Shown here one piece after another: positions 1 to 9,010 of a stretch of DNA of 64,000 bases (position 1 is its first letter; the number at the start of each line of letters is the position of its first letter). Position numbers and translations under genes: made by a program. Source of the DNA: Labilibaculum sp. (lineage in GTDB: Bacteria; Bacteroidota; Bacteroidia; Bacteroidales; Marinifilaceae); contig JAEINT010000018.1 of NCBI GenBank assembly GCA_016342745.1, forward strand, positions 81,704 through 145,703, read 5' to 3'. The notes under the pieces are model-generated. The model had not been told where the DNA came from. It made no database searches and saw only the letters and a list, made by a program, of their open reading frames with translations.

Positions 1-2306
1 AAACGAACATTTGCTCCTAATCCTTTAAGAGCATTAAAATAGCGCTCACTTTGCATTGGGTAGGTTCCCGAATTATTATCTGCTTCACCGTGAATAAGAA
101 GCAAAGGAGATTTCATTTTGTCTGCGTGCATAAAAGGAGACATGTTGTAATATACCTCTGGAGCATCCCAATAAGAGCGTTCTTCACTTTGAAAACCAAA
201 AGGTGTTAAGGTTCTGTTATAAGCTCCGCTTCGCGCAATTCCTGCAGCAAATAAATCAGAATGACTAAGTAGGTTTGCTACCATAAATGCACCATAAGAG
301 TGACCACCAACAGCAACTTTATTTCTATCAATATATCCTAAAGCTTCAACAGCATCAATAGCGGCTTTTGCATTTGAAACTAATTGCTTTCGGAAAGAGT
401 CATTAGGTTCTGTTTCACCTTCGCCAACAATTGGGAAAGAGGCATCGTCAAGTACAACATATCCTTTTGTTACCCAATAAATTGGGGATGCCCAATATGG
501 ATATGTGAATTCATTTGGATTCTGTGTGTTCTGAGAAGCACTGGCTTTATCCTTAAATTCTTCAGGATAGGCCCACAAAATCATTGGCATTTTTTCTTTC
601 TTATTTAGGTCATATCCAACTGGTAGATATAAAGTTCCAGATAATTCCAGCCCATCTTCACGTTTGTAGTTTAATACTTCTTTATGAACGTTTTGGATGC
701 TTTTAAAAGGATTTTTGAAGGTGGTTAGTTGTTTTAAATCTTCCTTTTTTAAATTTCTGAAATAGTAGTTAGGGTAATCTGTTTTCGACTCAATTCGCAC
801 TAATAGTTTGTTGTTTTTAGGATCAAAATCTCTTAAATCCTCAATTTTATCATCATAAGTTGATTGGTATAAGCGCTCTTTCTTTTCGGTCGTCAGGCTC
901 ATTTTATCAACAAATGGATATTGACCTTTATCCGAGTATCCTTCACCAATTAAGAATACATTATCACCTTCTAAAGCCAAAACGTAATTTCCATATTTAT
1001 TTCTTTTGGTAACGAAACTTCCCGGATCATTATACCTGTCTTGGTAATTTCTATCAGAAATGATTTTAGTTTCCTGCTTGCTATCTGATGGGTTAAATAG
1101 GTAGGCTTTTGTATTTCTAGTATTCCACCAATAATCCATTGCAATGGCAGTGTTGTCGTTTGCCCAATTGATGGTGTAAAAGCGATTAATGGTTTTTAGA
1201 ATACTTTTCGGCTCTCCATTAAAAGGTGCTTCAAGCTCAAAAACTTCATCTCGAAAATCAACTTTTTTCTCTGGATCTCCATCGTCAAGAGCAACTACAA
1301 AAGTTAAAGTAGCAGCTTTGTCATCACGCCAATCTAAATTTCTTCTGCCAGTGCGTTCTGCCATAAATCCTTTCGGAAGCTCTTCAATTAAAGGAACTTC
1401 CAATACGGTTTCTATTTTCTTCGCATCTTTAGAATATATTGTCGTTTTTGATGGGAACCTGCGGTAAGGAACAATATAAGAAAATGGTTTTTCAACAGTA
1501 TTTACCATTACGTATTCGCCATCAGGAGAAAAACTAATGCTGCTATACATTGCTGCATCTAGCCATTTATTTTTCTGCCCATTAATATTCACCTTGTAAA
1601 GTTCCGAATGAGCCAGTTGTTCAAAATTATACTCGTCATTCTTATTTTTAAGCAGATCTTGATATGTTCTGTTTTGTGCCTTACTTCCTTCATTTACTGA
1701 AATGGTTGGCCCAGTTGGAATCGAACTTTTTGTATCGATTAGGTCTTTTTTATCCTTAGAAATCATCTTAACTAAAACAGATTCGCTATCCTCAAACCAA
1801 TTAATTACATCGCGCATGTTTGCATTAACATTTGCCTCGGTTAGTTTTTTAGCTTCTGATTTTTTCATATCAACAAACCAAATTTCAACACCACTTAAGG
1901 TGGTATGAGTAAAGGCAATTTTCTTCTGATCTGGTGACCAAGAAAAGTTGGCTAAACGTGGATTATCAGGAAGCCCTTTAACCTCCACAGGCTGTTTGTC
2001 TTTATTTTTAAGGTTAATAATTTTTAAGTTGTTGTAATAATTGGTTCGACTTCCAATATTCGTTTTTGGATTAATTCGTAAGCCTCCCAAGCGCATTTCT
2101 TCCTCCGAAAGTTCAGCTATGCTTTTGTACGAATCACGGTAACGTAATAGCATAAATTCTTTACTTTCATCAATTAATACAGAAGGTGCTACCTGAACAT
2201 CTACAAGGTCAAGTATTTCTGCTGATGGTTTTTGATAACCTAAATTTTCCTGTGCATTGGCACTTGAAAAAGCTAGGAGGATTAGCAAATACATTAGTCG
2301 TTTCAT
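1..2306 (-). CDS. S9 family (prolyl oligopeptidase-like) secreted serine peptidase, C-terminus cut by window edge
   Basis: The minus-strand frame is open from the ATG at 2306 to the edge (768 codons). It starts with a signal peptide (about residues 1-19, ending SSANA), so the enzyme is probably exported. The middle is a WD40/PD40-like beta-propeller, for example WSPDQKKIAFTH and FSPDGEYVMVNT. The C-terminal alpha/beta hydrolase domain has the nucleophile motif GGHSYGAFM with Ser near residue 670 and a probable catalytic Asp in HGEADNN near 743. The catalytic His should lie beyond position 1. The GGHSYGAFM form resembles the glutamyl-endopeptidase branch of S9 (plant CGEP-like), but substrate specificity is inferred only. 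It lies downstream of another propeller protease on the same strand, with its own probable promoter. Confidence 0.92.
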   Translation of the reverse strand, partial: MKRLMYLLILLAFSSANAQENLGYQKPSAEILDLVDVQVAPSVLIDESKEFMLLRYRDSYKSIAELSEEEMRLGGLRINPKTNIGSRTNYYNNLKIINLKNKDKQPVEVKGLPDNPRLANFSWSPDQKKIAFTHTTLSGVEIWFVDMKKSEAKKLTEANVNANMRDVINWFEDSESVLVKMISKDKKDLIDTKSSIPTGPTISVNEGSKAQNRTYQDLLKNKNDEYNFEQLAHSELYKVNINGQKNKWLDAAMYSSISFSPDGEYVMVNTVEKPFSYIVPYRRFPSKTTIYSKDAKKIETVLEVPLIEELPKGFMAERTGRRNLDWRDDKAATLTFVVALDDGDPEKKVDFRDEVFELEAPFNGEPKSILKTINRFYTINWANDNTAIAMDYWWNTRNTKAYLFNPSDSKQETKIISDRNYQDRYNDPGSFVTKRNKYGNYVLALEGDNVFLIGEGYSDKGQYPFVDKMSLTTEKKERLYQSTYDDKIEDLRDFDPKNNKLLVRIESKTDYPNYYFRNLKKEDLKQLTTFKNPFKSIQNVHKEVLNYKREDGLELSGTLYLPVGYDLNKKEKMPMILWAYPEEFKDKASASQNTQNPNEFTYPYWASPIYWVTKGYVVLDDASFPIVGEGETEPNDSFRKQLVSNAKAAIDAVEALGYIDRNKVAVGGHSYGAFMVANLLSHSDLFAAGIARSGAYNRTLTPFGFQSEERSYWDAPEVYYNMSPFMHADKMKSPLLLIHGEADNNSGTYPMQSERYFNALKGLGANVR

Positions 2307-2323
2307 AATTTAATTTTTATGTT

Positions 2324-2354
2324 CCAATTTAACACTGTTTGTATTTAAAGTCAA
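2324..2354 (-). promoter_or_regulatory. Possible Bacteroidota-type promoter for the S9 peptidase
   Basis: On the minus strand TTGAC (2354-2350) is followed after about 20 bases by TAAATTGG (2331-2324), a near match to the -33 TTG / -7 TAnnTTTG pattern of the Bacteroidetes primary sigma factor. The predicted start would leave a 5' leader of only about 10 bases. Moderate match only. Confidence 0.35.
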
Positions 2355-2360
2355 TTTTTT

Positions 2361-2411
2361 ATAAAAAATGCCGAAAACTACATCGGCCCCTATTCCGTGT
2401 AATTTTCGGCA
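2361..2411 (-). terminator. Long hairpin with T-tract on the minus strand, upstream of the S9 peptidase
   Basis: Arms TGCCGAAAA (2369-2377) and TTTTCGGCA (2403-2411) are perfectly complementary. Inside them TACA and TGTA pair, then CGG and CCG, giving about 16 paired positions around a short loop. Read on the minus strand the stem is followed by ATTTTTTAT, as in an intrinsic terminator. It lies about 380 bases past the stop of the tricorn-like gene and just before the S9 promoter. It could end the upstream transcript or a small RNA. Confidence 0.6.
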
Positions 2412-2788
2412 AAAATTATCTGCTCAATTTTCATAAATATGAATAATAAACAGCTGCTTGACCATACTTGTAAGAAAATAAGTTGCCAAGCTATTATTCC
2501 GATGGCTAGTAGGTAAATTTAACATGCATGGAATATTTTTATAGTTTCTTTTGTTGTGGTTTAATAGCAAATATCATACCAATAAAATGAGAACAAAGCT
2601 CAATTCAATTGAGGTGATCAAAGGAGGGTTGAGCTCCGTCTCATTTACACTTAATTGTCCAGTTAATGTTGTAGTTGTTATCTGGCTCTAGTTGTTGTCA
2701 TCTAAAAAAAATAGTCAATGTGTGTGTACCTGCCAAACACATCTCCATAAAAGAAGAAGTGTTTGATTGCAGAATCTTTATAAACAGA
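2412..2788. other. Intergenic stretch with an imperfect inverted repeat, no gene seen
   Basis: No credible coding frame was found between the two protease genes. The main structure is an inverted repeat with arms at 2585-2603 and 2629-2646: AAATGAGA pairs with TCTCATTT and GCTCAA with TTGAGC, with a few mismatches between. There is no T-tract, so it is not a standard terminator. It may be a 3' UTR structure of the tricorn-like gene. Confidence 0.4.
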
Positions 2789-5700
2789 CTATTTCTTATC
2801 AATTTCGTTTAGTAGATGCTCAACTGCTTTTATAAGCTGTTGATCATCTCCTTTGGTTACAACTTCATAATCGTTTGTAACTCTAATATCTGGTTCAATT
2901 TGCTGATTCTCGATGTAATTCCCTTTTGTGTCTTTAACACCAACCATTGGCATTCCAAAGTACAAGCTTTGATCTTGCAATGTTTCCCACCAAACAGCTG
3001 TCATCGTTCCAGGAACAGGCATACCAATCAGTTTTCCTATTTTTAAAGTCTGGTATGCATAAGGAAATGCACAAGCATCAGAATAGTTACTTTCGCTAAT
3101 CAAAACAGCAGATGGTTTCTTCCATTTGTACATAGGTTCAGTTCCAAAATCTTGACCTCTTGGAGATAAAGTTGAGTAAACTTCACCGCTTAATAAAGTC
3201 ACTAAATCATCGTGAAGCCAGCCGCCTCCGTTAAATCTGGTATCGACTACAATTGCCTCATGTGTTCCATATTTGCCAAGCATATCCGAATATACTTTTC
3301 GGTAACTTGGAGAATTCATTCCTTTCACGTGAACGTAGCCAATTCTTCCATTCGAAAGACGCTTTACTTCTTCAGCTCTATTTTTCACCCAACGCTCATA
3401 TAATAAAGTATTCACACTTGATACAGGTTTAACAACTTCTTCCCATCGTTCTTTTGTGTACGGACTGTAAAGGTTTAGCAATACTTTTTTACCTGCTTTG
3501 TGATTTAATAGTGGGTAATGACTTTTGTCTTTAGTGATAGCGATGCCATCAATTTTTTCGATAATTACGCCAACTTTAATTTTAGAATCAGCCTTGCTAA
3601 GCGGACCCTTATCTAAAACTTCAGCAATTCGTAAGCCATCACCTTCGTAATTCCAGTCGAAAAATGCTCCTAGTTTCGCAGTATTGTCAGCATTGCTTGC
3701 TCTGAAGCGATAGCCAGAACCTGTGTGAGAGGCATTTAGTTCACCTAGTAATTCACTTAGCATTTCTGAGAAATCGTGATTGTTGTTGATGTAAGGTAAG
3801 AAGCGTTTGTATTCAGCTTTGTAAAAATCCCAATCCAATTGATGCATTTCAGGATCGTAAAATTTTCTTAGCATGGTACGCCAAACGTGCTCAAATAAAT
3901 ATTCTCTTTCTTTGGCCTTATCCAAATACATTTCGGCAGTGTAACTAATATTCTTTCGTTTGTTTGTTGCTACATCTACTTTTATTATACTTTTGCCCGA
4001 CATTAAAAATAGGTTTTTTGCATCCTTGTCGAATTGCATAGCGCCACCGCCACCTTTTAAATCAAGAACCTTTTTGGTTTCTTTCTTTTCAAGATCGTTA
4101 ACCCAAAGATCATAACCATCCTCAAATTTACTTAGGTAGAATAATTTTTTTCCATCAGGTGTAATAATTGCATCCGATAGGTTCGAAGGATTAATTGTTA
4201 GGCAGATTTGACGATCTTCCAAACCAGAAAATTCGATATTCAAATCTTTCTCTTCTTCATCTTCCTTTTTATCCTTCTTGTCTTTTTTGCCTTTCTTATC
4301 TTTTTTAGAAGATTCCTCTTCTTTTTCACTTTCCTTTTTCGCTTTTTCTTCTTCCTCAATCAGCTCTTTTTCTTCTTTCGAAAGTTTGAAATCATCAAAT
4401 GCTTTTTGATTAAAGAATTGTATGTAAACATCCGATTGTGAGCCCCAACTACCATGACTTCTGTAGCCTCGTTTGTCAGTATCCCAAATCATTGCATTTC
4501 CTTTGAGAGACCATTTGGCATTTGAATCGCTGTATCCACTTTGGGTAAGGTTTACCATTTTTTTATTTCCTTGTGCATCAACTAAAGCCACATCTGGCAT
4601 AAAAATGGTGTGAGGATAAAAGTCAACCAAGAACCATTTGCCATCATTAGACCAATCGTAATGTTGATCTCCATCAGAATAAGAGTAGTTGTATTTTTTG
4701 CCAAGTATTTCTCTTACGTTTTTAGATTCTAGATTGATCACTTTAAGGATAACACGTTCCTCTAAAAAGGCAACTTCTTTTCCGTCTGGAGAATATTTTG
4801 GTTGATATGTTTCTGCTTCTGTTTCTAGAAGAGCTTCTTCTTTAAGCATAATTGCGCTTGAGAACTGAGTTTCACCTTCACGAACTAGCTTTGTCTGATA
4901 TAAATTCCAACTGCCATTTCTTTCCGATGCATAAAGCAAAGCTTTTCCATCAGGGCTAAAACTTACCGATCTTTCTTGTTCAGGCGTATTGGTAATTCGT
5001 TTTGTTGTTCCGTATTCTACAGAAGTAACAAATACTTCACCTCGAACAACGAAAGCAACTTCTTTTCCATTTGGTGAAACACTCATTTCTCTAGCACCAC
5101 TTCTTAATTTTTCGAAGCTTACTGCATTTTCTTTATTGTCTGTAGCAACACTAACAGCTAATTTTACTGGATCTTCACCCTCTTTTTGCGTGTAGATTTC
5201 CCCATTCCAAAAATAGCAAAGTGTGTTGTTTTCAGAAATGCTTAGGAAACGAACAGGATGTTTTTCAAAACTACTTATTTGTTTTAACTGAGATTTGTTG
5301 TTTACAGGAGCCTTCCAAACATTAAAACTTCCACTCTTTTCCGATAAATAGAAAATCGCATCGTTCGCAGCATTAAAAACAGGGTAAAGATCTTCACCTT
5401 TAAAGGTTGAAAACATGCTGTGTTTTTTATTTTTCACATCGTATAACCAAATGTCTCGTGTAACTGCCGAGGTGTGATGTTTTCTCCAATGATCTTCATA
5501 TCCTTTGCTGTCTCTATAAAGAAGCAAATCCATGTTTTTATTGTACTTAGCATCCAATGCTGGTGTCGTTAAAACTTGAGTAGTTTTACCTCCAGCAACA
5601 GGAACGCTATACAATTCAGGAAGTACTCCAGAAGGAAACATTGCATTCTTAGAATCATCGCTTATCGATGATGAAAATAAAATGTTTTGCCCATCAGGTG

Positions 5701-6052
5701 TATAACTAGATGGTGTTTCGCCACTAGAGTTATAGGTGAGTCGAAGAGGAGTTCCTCCTTCAACTGGTATTGTGAAAATATCAAAATTGCCATATCGATT
5801 CGATGCAAAAGCAATTGTTTTGCTATCTGGTGACCAAATTGGCTGATAATCGTAAGCTTGATTTGTTGTAAGTGCTGTAGCCACACCTCCGTCCGATGAT
5901 ATTGTGAATAAATCACCATGGTATTCAAAGACAATAGTTTGTCCGTTGGGAGAGATTGATGGATATCTAAGCCACTGAGGAGTATCCATACCTAGAAGAC
6001 TTTTAGCAAGAGCAATTAGAAATGTGGTAATGAAAAACAACTTTTTAATCAT
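2789..6052 (-). CDS. Tricorn-like S41 protease with beta-propeller and PDZ domains, secreted
   Basis: This 1087-residue protein has a signal peptide (about 1-21), then many propeller repeats of the type SPNGQTIVFEY, WSPDSKTIAFAS and FSPDGKALLYAS to about residue 720. They are interrupted near 565-605 by a highly charged Lys/Glu run. A tricorn core-like region follows, then a PDZ domain (about 790-850, GLRIAEVLDKGPLSKAD) and an S41 tail-specific protease domain (about 900-1060, including VVDTRFNGGGW and the probable catalytic Ser in NYSDACAF). Tricorn proteases degrade peptides; the signal peptide suggests a periplasmic role here. Length is normal for the family. It lies upstream of the S9 peptidase but a terminator-like hairpin separates them. 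Confidence 0.93.
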   Translation of the reverse strand: MIKKLFFITTFLIALAKSLLGMDTPQWLRYPSISPNGQTIVFEYHGDLFTISSDGGVATALTTNQAYDYQPIWSPDSKTIAFASNRYGNFDIFTIPVEGGTPLRLTYNSSGETPSSYTPDGQNILFSSSISDDSKNAMFPSGVLPELYSVPVAGGKTTQVLTTPALDAKYNKNMDLLLYRDSKGYEDHWRKHHTSAVTRDIWLYDVKNKKHSMFSTFKGEDLYPVFNAANDAIFYLSEKSGSFNVWKAPVNNKSQLKQISSFEKHPVRFLSISENNTLCYFWNGEIYTQKEGEDPVKLAVSVATDNKENAVSFEKLRSGAREMSVSPNGKEVAFVVRGEVFVTSVEYGTTKRITNTPEQERSVSFSPDGKALLYASERNGSWNLYQTKLVREGETQFSSAIMLKEEALLETEAETYQPKYSPDGKEVAFLEERVILKVINLESKNVREILGKKYNYSYSDGDQHYDWSNDGKWFLVDFYPHTIFMPDVALVDAQGNKKMVNLTQSGYSDSNAKWSLKGNAMIWDTDKRGYRSHGSWGSQSDVYIQFFNQKAFDDFKLSKEEKELIEEEEKAKKESEKEEESSKKDKKGKKDKKDKKEDEEEKDLNIEFSGLEDRQICLTINPSNLSDAIITPDGKKLFYLSKFEDGYDLWVNDLEKKETKKVLDLKGGGGAMQFDKDAKNLFLMSGKSIIKVDVATNKRKNISYTAEMYLDKAKEREYLFEHVWRTMLRKFYDPEMHQLDWDFYKAEYKRFLPYINNNHDFSEMLSELLGELNASHTGSGYRFRASNADNTAKLGAFFDWNYEGDGLRIAEVLDKGPLSKADSKIKVGVIIEKIDGIAITKDKSHYPLLNHKAGKKVLLNLYSPYTKERWEEVVKPVSSVNTLLYERWVKNRAEEVKRLSNGRIGYVHVKGMNSPSYRKVYSDMLGKYGTHEAIVVDTRFNGGGWLHDDLVTLLSGEVYSTLSPRGQDFGTEPMYKWKKPSAVLISESNYSDACAFPYAYQTLKIGKLIGMPVPGTMTAVWWETLQDQSLYFGMPMVGVKDTKGNYIENQQIEPDIRVTNDYEVVTKGDDQQLIKAVEHLLNEIDKK

Positions 6053-6349
6053 GTCTTATTAATTTGTGTTAAAAATTAAGGTCTTAGGTTTACTATTTAG
6101 TAAGAATCAAGTTTTTCTATCATAATTTGTACCAAAGCAAATAAGCATCTGGTAATGTGTCGTTTTAGTAAAAGAGTGGCTGCTCAACAGTAATATTTAT
6201 TGTTCGAAAGTGGACAAATAGCTGTTCGGAATCGAACTTTGTTCGTTCGTGTAAAAGCTTTTAGAATTAAGCTGTTACGAATTGTGTTTTTAAGAAAAAT
6301 TATTTTCTTTGTTTCGAAAATATATTGCTTAAAATTAATTGAATTCGAT

Positions 6350-6661
6350 ATGCTAAATTATCAAGTGAAAGAGCAGTCTGTTATAGCATCTTTGGAAGGA
6401 GTAAAGAGAATTAACGCTAAAATTTCAGACTTAGTGAAAAAGGAGATAAATGAATTTATTGAAAAATCAGGGCAGCAAGTAGTGCTCGATTTACGAGGTG
6501 TGAGTTTTATTGATAGTGAGGGATTTTCCGCCTTACAGGCAATTGCCGAATTCGCTCGTGTAAACAATCAAATCTTTTCCTACATGAATGTTTCTGAGGA
6601 TGTAATGGAATTGATTGAGTTGGTTGGAATGAAAGAATCTTTTGTGATCTTCAAAAATTAA
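6350..6661 (+). CDS. STAS-domain protein, anti-sigma factor antagonist-like
   Basis: A 103-residue single STAS domain starting MLNYQVKEQS. The frame is open upstream to 6200, but that extension is basic and hydrophobic and unlike STAS, so the ATG at 6350 is preferred. The strand-helix core VVLDLRGVSFIDSEGF carries the conserved Asp-Ser (Ser about 56) that is phosphorylated in SpoIIAA-type antagonists. Such proteins release a sigma factor or output protein by binding a kinase/anti-sigma factor. No kinase, phosphatase or sigma gene is nearby, so its partner is unknown. Its stop codon overlaps the stop of the convergent GNAT gene by three bases. Confidence 0.85.
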   Translation: MLNYQVKEQSVIASLEGVKRINAKISDLVKKEINEFIEKSGQQVVLDLRGVSFIDSEGFSALQAIAEFARVNNQIFSYMNVSEDVMELIELVGMKESFVIFKN

Positions 6662-7176
6662 AGATCCTTGAACTCTTTAGGGTATTCAACGCATCCTGCT
6701 ATGTCTTTTAAAGCATCTGGCAGTATTTCTTTGGCCATGAAAACTTGATCAGGAACATCAAAAGGAGGACTGATATTGAATTCAGAAGCTGCTTTGAATC
6801 CAAATTTTGGATAATATTTTTCGTGGCCTAAAACAATGATTGATTGGTGTCCTAATTTTTTTGCTTTTGCAATGCCTTTTTCTACCAATTGGGATCCAAT
6901 ACCTAAACCTTGTAGTTCTGGAATAACGGACATTGGCGCTAATGCTAAAGATTCAAAGCTTTCTTTTTCTGAATTAATTTTAATGGGGAAAAACAAGATG
7001 TGACCAATGATCTCATTACCCATACAAGCTACTAAGGAGAGTTCTTTTATGAATTTTCGATTTTTTCGCAGTTTCTCAATTAAAATACCTTCGTTTTCTT
7101 GTCCAAAGGCCATATCATTAACCATAGATATGATTTTATAATCGTTTTTGTTTTCTGGGCGAATTTGAATCTTCAT
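6658..7176 (-). CDS. GNAT family N-acetyltransferase
   Basis: A 172-residue single-domain GNAT protein. It begins MKIQIRPENKNDYKIISM, and the acetyl-CoA binding motif A is VIPELQGLGIGSQLVEKG (the Q/R-x-x-G-x-G/A pattern), followed by IIVLGHEKYYPKFGF. This last pattern is common in the YhbS-like putative acetyltransferases. The substrate cannot be inferred. It is convergent with the STAS gene and lies about 100 bases after miaB on the same strand, with a hairpin between them. Confidence 0.88.
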   Translation of the reverse strand: MKIQIRPENKNDYKIISMVNDMAFGQENEGILIEKLRKNRKFIKELSLVACMGNEIIGHILFFPIKINSEKESFESLALAPMSVIPELQGLGIGSQLVEKGIAKAKKLGHQSIIVLGHEKYYPKFGFKAASEFNISPPFDVPDQVFMAKEILPDALKDIAGCVEYPKEFKDL

Positions 7177-7224
7177 AAAAGGTAAATTTTAAGATAGAAA
7201 GATAGTTAATTTTGAGGATACAGA

Positions 7225-7256
7225 AAATCCAACTAATACGATGATTAGTTGGATTT
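7225..7256 (-). terminator. Probable intrinsic terminator of miaB
   Basis: Arms AAATCCAACTAAT (7225-7237) and ATTAGTTGGATTT (7244-7256) form a perfect 13-bp stem with a 6-base loop, 20 bases past the miaB stop. The minus-strand T-tract after the stem is short (TTTTCTG), so it may be leaky towards the GNAT gene. Confidence 0.6.
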
Positions 7257-7275
7257 ATATGTTGTTGTATCGTAA

Positions 7276-8607
7276 CTAAACAGATACTCCTACAAGCGTC
7301 GCCTTGGTGCAAGAATTAACTATTACATTAGCAAAATCGCCGACCTCAAAGTTCCCTTTAGGAAATACAATTACTTTATTTTGTGACGTTCTTCCGTAAA
7401 CATCTTGTTCTGATCTTTTCGATATTCCTTCAATTAAGACCTCAAAAACTTCTCCGATATCATTTTGATTATTTTCAAGTGATATTTGATTTTGAAGATG
7501 AATCATTTCATCGAGGCGTTTACTTTTAACCTCTTCAGGAACATTATCCTCTAGGTTCTTGTAAGCGAAAGTACCAGGACGTTCAGAATATTTAAACATG
7601 TAGGCTAAATCAAATCTTGCCCATTTCATTAATTCAATAGTTTCCTGAAAATCTTCGTCGCTTTCATTATGAAATCCACAGAAAATATCAGAAGAAATGC
7701 CACATCCAGGGATGATTTTTCGAATTGCAGTAATGCGATCTTTGTACCATTCTTGCGTATATTTTCTACGCATGTCTTTCAATACAGAGTCACTTCCTGA
7801 TTGCACTGGTAAGTGAATGAAATTGCAAATGTTAGAATATTTCGCAATTACATACAAAGTATCGTCACTCATATCTTTAGGGTGCGATGTTGCAAATCGA
7901 ATTCTCATGTTGGGAACTTCCTGAGCTACCAACTCTAATAGTTCAGGAAAGCTAACTTGCGAATCAGAATTTTTGTAGACGAATGAATTAACGTTTTGTC
8001 CCAAAAGAGTAACTTCTTTGTATCCTTTGTCCGATAAGTCTCTTACTTCTTTTAAAATACTTTCAGGATTACGGCTACGTTCTCTTCCTCTTGTGTAGGG
8101 AACAATGCAATAAGTACAGAAATTATTACAACCTCTCATAATTGAAACAAATCCTGAAATTGATGTTTCATCTATTCTTGAAGGACAAATATCTTTGTAA
8201 GTTTCAGTAAGGGAAAGTTCAATATTAATTGCCTTTTCACCTTTTTCGGCTTTTTTAACTAACATTGGAAGGTCCATGTAAGCATCTGGTCCAACCACAA
8301 TGTTTACATTTTTTTCTTGTTCAAATAATTTTTCGCCTAAACGTTCAGCCATGCATCCAATAACACCTACTAAAAGTTTTGGGTTTTTCTTTTTTAATTC
8401 GCTAAAGCCCTGAACTCTACCTCTTACTCTTGTTTCTGCATTTTCTCGAACCGAGCAAGTATTAACAAGAATTACATCAGCTTCCTCTCTGGTTTTTGTA
8501 ATCTGAAAACCATCATGCTCCATTATAGATGCTACTACTTCACTATCAGCTACATTCATTTGACAGCCGTAGGTTTCCATAAATAACTTTTTATTGTCTT
8601 GCTCCAT
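7276..8607 (-). CDS. miaB: tRNA-2-methylthio-N6-dimethylallyladenosine synthase MiaB
   Basis: A 443-residue radical-SAM methylthiotransferase that adds the 2-methylthio group to i6A37 in tRNAs reading UNN codons. The N-terminal MTTase domain has its three cluster-binding cysteines in YGCQMN, NTCSVRENA and GCMAE. The radical-SAM cluster motif is GCNNFCTYC near residue 160. A C-terminal TRAM domain follows (about 380-443, ending TKATLVGVSV). The ATG at 8607 gives the usual start METYGCQMN with a short lead (MEQDNKKLF). It has a good promoter of its own. Confidence 0.96.
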   Translation of the reverse strand: MEQDNKKLFMETYGCQMNVADSEVVASIMEHDGFQITKTREEADVILVNTCSVRENAETRVRGRVQGFSELKKKNPKLLVGVIGCMAERLGEKLFEQEKNVNIVVGPDAYMDLPMLVKKAEKGEKAINIELSLTETYKDICPSRIDETSISGFVSIMRGCNNFCTYCIVPYTRGRERSRNPESILKEVRDLSDKGYKEVTLLGQNVNSFVYKNSDSQVSFPELLELVAQEVPNMRIRFATSHPKDMSDDTLYVIAKYSNICNFIHLPVQSGSDSVLKDMRRKYTQEWYKDRITAIRKIIPGCGISSDIFCGFHNESDEDFQETIELMKWARFDLAYMFKYSERPGTFAYKNLEDNVPEEVKSKRLDEMIHLQNQISLENNQNDIGEVFEVLIEGISKRSEQDVYGRTSQNKVIVFPKGNFEVGDFANVIVNSCTKATLVGVSV

Positions 8608-8636
8608 CGTTGTATTTCACCAGTTAAAATTTCCGT

Positions 8637-8666
8637 GCAAAGTTATATTATCTCAATTGATTGACA
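8637..8666 (-). promoter_or_regulatory. Bacteroidota-type promoter for miaB
   Basis: On the minus strand TTG (8666-8664) is followed after exactly 19 bases by TAACTTTG (8644-8637), a full match to TAnnTTTG. The predicted transcript start near 8630 gives a leader of about 23 bases before the miaB ATG. Confidence 0.7.
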
Positions 8667-8819
8667 AGGCCTAAGAGAATCATTTAGAAAAGTTTAAAAA
8701 AAGATCCTTAAAAATAAATTTTGCTTTCCATGTTTATGATTATAAATAGTGGATTAATTCGTACTTTTAGAATTAAGTGAACTGTTTTTTTTATCCTAAA
8801 ATATTTAGTTGATATTGGC
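8667..8819. other. Divergent spacer between miaB and uspA promoters
   Basis: The AT-rich 8608-9010 gap between divergent genes holds the two promoters. The stretch between them contains no credible frame, RNA gene or repeat. Confidence 0.5.
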
Positions 8820-8851
8820 TTGGAAATAGTGTTTGTTGCTAAATATTTTTG
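8820..8851 (+). promoter_or_regulatory. Bacteroidota-type promoter for the UspA protein
   Basis: TTG (8820-8822) and TATTTTTG (8844-8851, full TAnnTTTG match) are separated by 21 bases. The predicted start near 8858 gives a leader of about 150 bases before the ATG at 9011, unusually long for this window. Confidence 0.6.
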
Positions 8852-9010
8852 TGTATTTTTACCTCGCAAATTAGAGGTCTGAGAAGGGCTTGATTTAGAG
8901 TGGGTTTGAAGATTTCGTATCTGTTTTGAAACCTTTTTTATTTTAGAAAATGAAAAAAAAGGAATAGTTCTTGTGTTACGATAAGTAGTGTAAATGTAAA
9001 AGTAGACATC

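Noticed and set aside
2611..2627. GAGGTGATC followed by AAAGGAGG, a permuted complement of the 16S rRNA 3' end
   Set aside because: Short, not in canonical order, and no gene start is near; coincidence inside an inverted repeat is more likely.
4208..4441. Plus-strand Phe-rich frame of 77 codons
   Set aside because: It is the complement of the Lys/Glu-rich run of the tricorn-like protein; AAG/GAA codons read backwards give CTT/TTC.
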